Under the pieces are notes generated by a model. That model saw nothing but the letters and a program-made list of their open reading frames with translations, was not told the origin of the DNA and made no database searches. Shown piece by piece: positions 58,896 to 64,000 of a stretch of DNA of 64,000 nucleotides (position 1 is the first letter of the stretch; every line of letters starts with the position of its first letter). Both the position numbers and the translations under genes were made by a program. Source of the DNA: Meghimatium bilineatum (lineage: Eukaryota > Mollusca > Gastropoda > Stylommatophora > Philomycidae); contig CM067309.1 of NCBI GenBank assembly GCA_034231615.1, forward strand, positions 31,046,798 to 31,110,797, read 5' to 3'.

Positions 58896-59525
58896 CTGCG
58901 ATAGACAAGACACATTACTCAACAGACGTCTGTCTACACGATTAACACTGATCTGAGATAGACAAGACACATTACTCAACAGACGTCTGTCTACACGATA
59001 AACACTGATCTGCGATAAACAAGACACATTACTCAACAGACGCCTGTCTTCACGATAAACACTGATCTGAGATAGACAAGACACATTACTAAACAGACGT
59101 CTGTCTACATGATAAACATTGATCTGAGATAGACAAGACACATTACTCAACAGACGTCTGTCTACACGATAAACACTGATCTGCGATAGACAAGACACAT
59201 TACTCAACAGACGTCTGTCTACATGATAAACATTGATCTGAGATAGACAAGACACATTACTCAACAGACGTCTGTCTACACGATAAACACTGATCTGCGA
59301 TAGACAAGACACATTACTCAACAGACGTCTGTCTACACGATAAACACTGATCTGCGATAGACAAGACACATTACTCAACAGACGTCTGTCTACATGATAA
59401 ACATTGATCTGAGATAGACAAGACACATTACTCAACAGACGTCTGTCTACACGATAAACACTGATCTGCGATAGACAAGACACATTACTCAACAGACGTC
59501 TGTCTACACGATAAACACTGATCGT
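58896..59525. repeat. 57-bp minisatellite that iterates an AUTS2 3' splice site, about 11 copies
   Basis: On the minus strand each unit ends GTGTCTTGTCTATC(G/T)CAG; the copy next to the exon has GTGTCTTGTCTATCGCAG followed by coding sequence. The unit also contains GTAGACAGACGTCTGTTGAG with palindromic CAGACGTCTG. Confidence 0.97.
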
Positions 59526-59564
59526 GTACTCAACAATCATATACGTTTAGAACCTCAAACAACT

Positions 59565-60030
59565 TCTCTTCTCGTTCTCATAATCCTGCGGGATGTAATC
59601 CGGAGAACGGAATGAGTTGTGTAACGGTTTCATATAAGGTAATACTGCAGTGAAATGGAACAACAATAGTACTTACGTAAAACACAGGTTTTTGATGTTT
59701 CGCTTGAGCACAACAGGTGGACTATCACTACGACTAAGGGGTTATGAGATGTAAACACGAGAACATACAAATTACACCACACAAGACATTTTCGACGTTT
59801 CGAACCGTTAGGTCTACATGGTTTACAGCTTTGTTGCAATATCTGCACCTCTCCACTTGATATTTACGACTTCAGCACGGCTTCTGGGTCACTTTGACCC
59901 TATATGGGATGGGAAAAGGCAACTCCACCATAACATCATTAGTCGCCTCTTACGAAATGCGCTGAAAGTAAACAGTGCTATTCTTTACTCCCCTTTCGGG
60001 CTCCTGAACCCAAGTGTGGTTTTCACAACT
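59565..60030 (-). mobile_element. Long SINE-A copy, interrupted
   Basis: Plus-strand reading: CTTCTCTTCTCGTTCTCATA, CCGGAGAACGGAATGAGTTG, then after about 180 bp GACTTCAGCACGGCTTCTGG, GTCACTTTGACCCTATATGG, TTAGTCGCCTCTTACGA, CTATTCTTTACTCCCCTTTC. Confidence 0.7.
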
Positions 60031-60248
60031 AAATATAAGAAGTAAAACCTGCCATAGATTGAACTACAATGATTTATGACAATTTTCCGCTACGGTCAGG
60101 TATGCGCTTAAGGCGCGCTATGGGAAATGTAACAAGAGACATGTATGTCTGTCTATTGTCATCTCTAACTGTGCCGTTAAGCTGTGTAAAGTGGGGGGGG
60201 GGTGGAATTAGCTGGCTTTAACCATGGTCAGCTCGTGTCTCTTTAAGA

Positions 60249-60417
60249 CAGTGGTTCTCAACCTTCCTAATGCCGCGACCCTTTAATACAGTTCGCATCT
60301 TGTGGTGACCCCCCAACCGTAAAATTATTTTCCTTTCTACTTAATATGTATTGTATTTTCCGATGGTCTTAGGTGACTCCTGTGAAAGGGTTGCGACCCA
60401 CGGGATGAGAATTGCTG
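60249..60417. mobile_element. SPIN-like hAT MITE
   Basis: Begins CAGTGGTTCTCAACCTTCCT, includes GTGGTGACCCCCCAACCGTA and TTTTCCGATGGTCTTAGGTG, ends GGGTTGCGACCCACGGGATG plus AGAATTGCTG. Ends form hAT-type inverted repeats (CAG...TTCTCA). The layout matches non-autonomous SPIN elements; the 8-bp flanks no longer match. Confidence 0.85.
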
Positions 60418-60439
60418 CTTACGGTTTCTTTGATTGTTC

Positions 60440-60870
60440 CCACCCATCTAGTTTTTAGGCTTCTTCCTCGTGCATTGTAGCTCAATCTTATAATGTTGTG
60501 TGCACGAATGACTTGTTAAGTGGGTCTCATGACTTGTCTCATGACGTGGCAAACAACTTGTTTGCTGTCTTTCGATGTAGTCTTGATAGTTTTTATTTCT
60601 TTCCTGATAGCTTCATTTCTCTGTAGGTCTCTTCTGGTGACATTCATAGCTTTCATTACACATCTTATTTGACATACTGTGATATTTTTCGCTGTCTTTA
60701 TGAAGGGCCATTTTTTGACATTGGGTAACACAAAGTGGGTATAGAAATACCGTTTATCAATTATCGTCGTATAACCCTGCATATTGATGAGTGTTTGAGT
60801 ATTGGCGACAGCTGGTACTGGCTGCAACATTGGCTTGCAAGTAACATAGATAAATAAAATAATATATATT
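60440..60870 (-). mobile_element. Degenerate LINE fragment
   Basis: Minus strand resembles the 37.4-kb fragment; encodes KMALHKDSEKYHSMSNKMCN-type frame and ECHQKRPTEK with stops. Confidence 0.62.
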
Positions 60871-61079
60871 AGTATTATCAAGTGCTTAATGATACTAATA
60901 TTGAATACATGCAAACACTACACTGTAAAGCACGTTATTATTCCCTGTAGGCGGCCATTTAGCTATAAGAAGAAGCAATCCGCTGAATATTTATTTCCTC
61001 AGGAATGGGGTCTTATCAAGCGATCATATCTCAGCAATGGAAGATTTGTGTTTGTGTCTTTCTCTTTTTTCTTTCATAC

Positions 61080-61745
61080 CTCACACACGCAAGTTCTGTC
61101 TACAGATATCCAGAGTTTCGGCCGTGTTTTCCCAATTGTTTTGATTCACGTGGAGGCCTTTCATTAAAAATTTACATAGATCTTTATATCTCATCATTGG
61201 CCTACCGCGGGCTTGACAGTATTCAGCTAGTTCCCCGAATAGTACTTGTTTTGAGATACGGCAGTTTGGCATTCTGCGGACGTGACCCAGCCAACGCAGT
61301 CTATTTTATATTACGTGTTTCCATGGCAAATGGTAACTTAGTGCGGTGCAACACTTCCATTGTGCTGATTTTGTTGTGCCATTTAATGTTAATGTTCAAG
61401 ATCTTGCAGATACATCTTAGATGAAAGATGTTATGTCTCCTGTCATGTTTGATGTAGGTAGTCCATGTTTCATATCCGTAGTATAGCATACTCAGCACGC
61501 ACGTTTGATAGATCTGTATCTTTGTTTTCAATTTTAAGTTATGGTTTTTCCAAACTCGCTTTGACAGACCGCCAAAAATGGTAGCCGCTTTCCTTATATA
61601 TGTGTTTATTTAATTAACCAGGAAAAGGGTGGATGTAATTGTGGATTCTAGGTAGCAAAAGTTGTTGACTTGCTTTATATGGGTGTTGTTTAAGTTGATG
61701 TTTGTTGTTACTGTATATCCATGAGACATTGTAACAGTTTTAGTG
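61080..61745 (-). mobile_element. LINE RT C-terminal region
   Basis: Minus strand: TMSHGYTVTTNINLNNTHIK, LKTKIQIYQTCVLSMLYYGY, ETWTTYIKHDRRHNIFHLRC, then after a frame change RMPNCRISKQVLFGEL, GRPMMRYKDLCKFLMKGLHV and NQNNWENTAE. Distinct family. Confidence 0.85.
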
Positions 61746-62632
61746 AATCCATAGAGAACAGATGGCAGGCCTATGTCATGTTATCAATTTAGACCTTATA
61801 TGGCCTACATTAAGAAGCACTTCTTAAACGCATTGATTACAAAATCTAACATTTCGGATTCAACCGACAGTATTGTATTATACAATGCATCCCACACGAC
61901 AATAAATCGTGCACCTATTCATCTAGACCACCCACACAACTAAAATGTCTGCTGTAAAATGCATAATCTGATAATCTCATCAGCCGTACTTAGCAGCACG
62001 TGCGTAAGTAAGCCAGACTGAATATATATTATTTCCTGAGACCATTAGCAAAGTGGGGTCTCTAACACATGAAAAACCCAGATCTGTCGGGATTATTTAT
62101 CTACATATATCCTAGAAGGATTTGAAACAGATGCCTAAAATATTTACAAACGCACCACTTCAAATAAAATTCATAATACAAGTATTAGACATTTACATAT
62201 GATACATGCACGTTTTATATGTATTCACATGGAATAGATGAGATCAGTAGATTTGTGCTTCAGTGTTCTTGGGGTTAAGTGGATGATTGATCGCTCATGT
62301 GGTTGCGTCTGTGGGTCTCACCAATGGCTCACTAAACAAACCACCCAAGCAACAGAAAACCTTAGTAGATGACATGTCTTTATATTGAGGTTATCTTCTT
62401 ATAGAAACTTCATGTCACGTCATCTATACAATCCCGTAGTCGTAACCTTCGATAACAGTTACCATGTTGTTCCGACAGACCGACGTTGTGCTTGAACTAG
62501 TTACGGGCGCGGCGTGGGTGGGCGGAACAACAAAGAAAACTGTCACAATGGCCAGAGTTGTGCCCTGATGTCGACGTCTGTTTCGGCTGCATTAGACTCG
62601 AAACAATCGAGTCGGATTACTGCTGAAACAGA
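61746..62632. other. No recognisable AUTS2 exon or other gene
   Basis: Unique sequence; 62.5-62.63 kb is open by chance into the LINE and has no RNase H homology. Confidence 0.45.
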
Positions 62633-63228
62633 GGTATTCCTGACAGATGCAAGGTCAGTGCTTCAAGCTCTCCAGTCTGGAAAACTAACAGACTTGAAAA
62701 AACTACTTAGCGAATTGTCGTACCAGTATAGGGTAACCATGCAGTGGATACCCTATCACTGTGGAATACCAGGAAATGAAAAAGCAGACCAACTGGCTAA
62801 TGAATGTGCTGCCGAAGACCAACCAGATATACCAATCACCTACCATCAGAAAAAACAGATGATCAAGTCAATAAGAAAGCCACAAACACCAACACAAGAT
62901 GACTATCACATTATGAACAGATCAGAACAAGTTATAATTCTACGTCTCAGAACAGGACACAACCGACTCCGCAGTCACATGTATTTAAAGTTCAAGATTG
63001 GCAACACAGCCATGTGTACATGTGGACAGGCAGCACAGAGTGCCAAACATATACTTCAAGAGTGTTCTGAGCATGAAACGCTGAGGCAGACATATTGGCC
63101 AGAGGAAACAACACTAGAATCAAAGCTCTATGGGACACTGTATGAACTACAAAAGACAGTAAGTTTTATTAAGGAGACAGAATTACAGATATAGACATGT
63201 TTCAAGTGAACGAAAGAAGAAGAAGAAG
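62633..63228 (+). mobile_element. AAG-tailed LINE with RNase H, copy 2 (5'-truncated)
   Basis: From VFLTDARSVLQALQSGKLTD to the stop, nearly identical to 26713-27298 (changes such as SHCG to YHCG, AKEGSAED to ANECAAED). Ends GTGAACGAAAG and (AAG)n. YHCG alters the usual RNase H motif serine before His. Confidence 0.92.
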
Positions 63229-63947
63229 AGGGCGGAACACTTATGGGAATGCCCCCACTTGCTGTGAGGCCTGTTTTCTAATCAAGAATTGATATGTGAG
63301 CTTCTTTCTTTCGTGGCTAGTGTTTGTTGTTATATTTAGCGTCAAATTAACTATACTGCAGCCAATATATTGAGGAACATCTATGGCTAGACTGTCTTCT
63401 TCGCTTTTTAAAACTCATATCCGGTTATAAGGAAGTAGTCAGAAGAACAGAATTGAATTGCGATGTGGACAGATTTCCTGCAAGTGTCTGTGTCTTTAAA
63501 CCCGCCACTTTATACTTCAGAATAACAACTGTGTATACTTTGATGTACCTCTTAGACCCAACATATCATACTTCAGCATGGTTATTGTACTTACCGTGTT
63601 ATTCTTCCTGTTCGATTCTCGTACGTGTGTTTGATCTGTTACATCAAGTTACTAACGATCATTCACTATACAAGGATTTGATCACTGAAGTCCGGATAAA
63701 GTGTTTATAATATTTTACATACAATAATTTACAGACAAGTGTTTGTGTGGCCAATTCTGAAAATGTTGCCAAAAAGGGAAACTACCAAGGGTTATTTATC
63801 TACACATATCTACAATCACAATATGACAGTAATGAACCATATTGTAGGATTGCATACCACAACCTGTTAGGTGATATCATTTTGCATTTAATGTGCGCAC
63901 ATTAAACACAGACTTGTATAATTTAACAAAATCTGTTTAGATACTTC
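63229..63947. other. No recognisable gene
   Basis: Unique sequence; 63420-63560 faintly resembles the middle of a long SINE-A (GTAGTCAGAAGAACAGAATT). Confidence 0.4.
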
Positions 63948-64000
63948 TTCTTCGTTCATTCTCAAACTCCCACTGGATCTCTCTTGTAGCAGGACAATGG
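63948..64000 (-). mobile_element. SINE-A 3' end, cut by the window edge
   Basis: CTTCTTCTTCGTTCATTCTC, AAACTCCCACTGGATCTCTC, TTGTAGCAGGACAATGG is the inverse of the SINE-A 3' end. Confidence 0.88.

Noticed and set aside
58830..59540. 236-codon minus frame running into the HX-repeat exon
   Set aside because: It is the 57-bp array read in a phase different from the AUTS2 reading frame; in the AUTS2 phase each unit has a stop.
62514..62632. N-terminal extension of the RNase H frame (starting MGGRNNKENCHNG)
   Set aside because: Homology to copy 1 begins only at about 62633; the upstream part is flanking sequence open by chance.

Overview
This is a stretch of an animal genome: AT-rich, gene-poor, with split genes, GT-AG introns and large numbers of LINE, SINE and MITE remnants. 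It holds part of one recognisable protein-coding gene, an AUTS2/FBRSL1/FBRS-family gene (Drosophila relative: tay), on the minus strand. The invertebrate (probably molluscan) assignment is an inference from the divergence of the AUTS2 exons and the style of the LINE/SINE families; no sequence here proves the species.

The AUTS2 gene. Eight exons between 58895 and 10540 (minus) carry AUTS2 landmarks in the correct order: the His-X repeat (58.8 kb), the FDKYP-like block (54.5 kb), the SLQGAFQPK block (52.7 kb), the GRWCAVHVRVAWEIYH block (23.9 kb), two small linker exons (20.1 and 16.6 kb), the HEWNRLHRTPSSFPSWPK block (14.2 kb) and a 1.1-kb terminal exon with an RS segment, an Arg/Glu-rich coiled coil and the stop codon. 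Splice sites are canonical and intron phases agree at every junction. The gene's 5' part lies beyond the right edge. A possible extra exon (41968-42111) is in phase but unproven. The intron between 52.7 and 23.9 kb is about 28.8 kb and consists largely of repeats.

Tandem repeats. Roughly a third of the window (about 23 kb by my tally) is tandem arrays with units of 16 to 73 bp, nearly every one a different sequence. Two arrays (58896-59525 and 23932-24775) end exactly at an AUTS2 3' splice site, and every unit copies that splice site. The largest array (37801-39880) is 130 copies of a 16-mer with no indel. Inverted repeats and inverted arrays flank individual AUTS2 exons at 14-20 kb.

Mobile elements. 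At least five kinds of LINE 3' fragments occur (GATA-tailed, TGATGA-tailed, AAG-tailed with RNase H, and others), including LINEs nested in LINEs with visible target-site duplications and a LINE inserted inside a minisatellite. An AAG-tailed SINE family occurs throughout, including both edges of the window, and there are tRNA-derived SINEs, fold-back MITEs and a SPIN-like hAT MITE. 0-10 kb lies downstream of the AUTS2 stop codon and is mostly arrays. 59.5-64 kb, upstream of the first exon seen, is mostly transposon debris.

No rRNA gene, intact tRNA gene, CRISPR or prokaryotic feature was seen.
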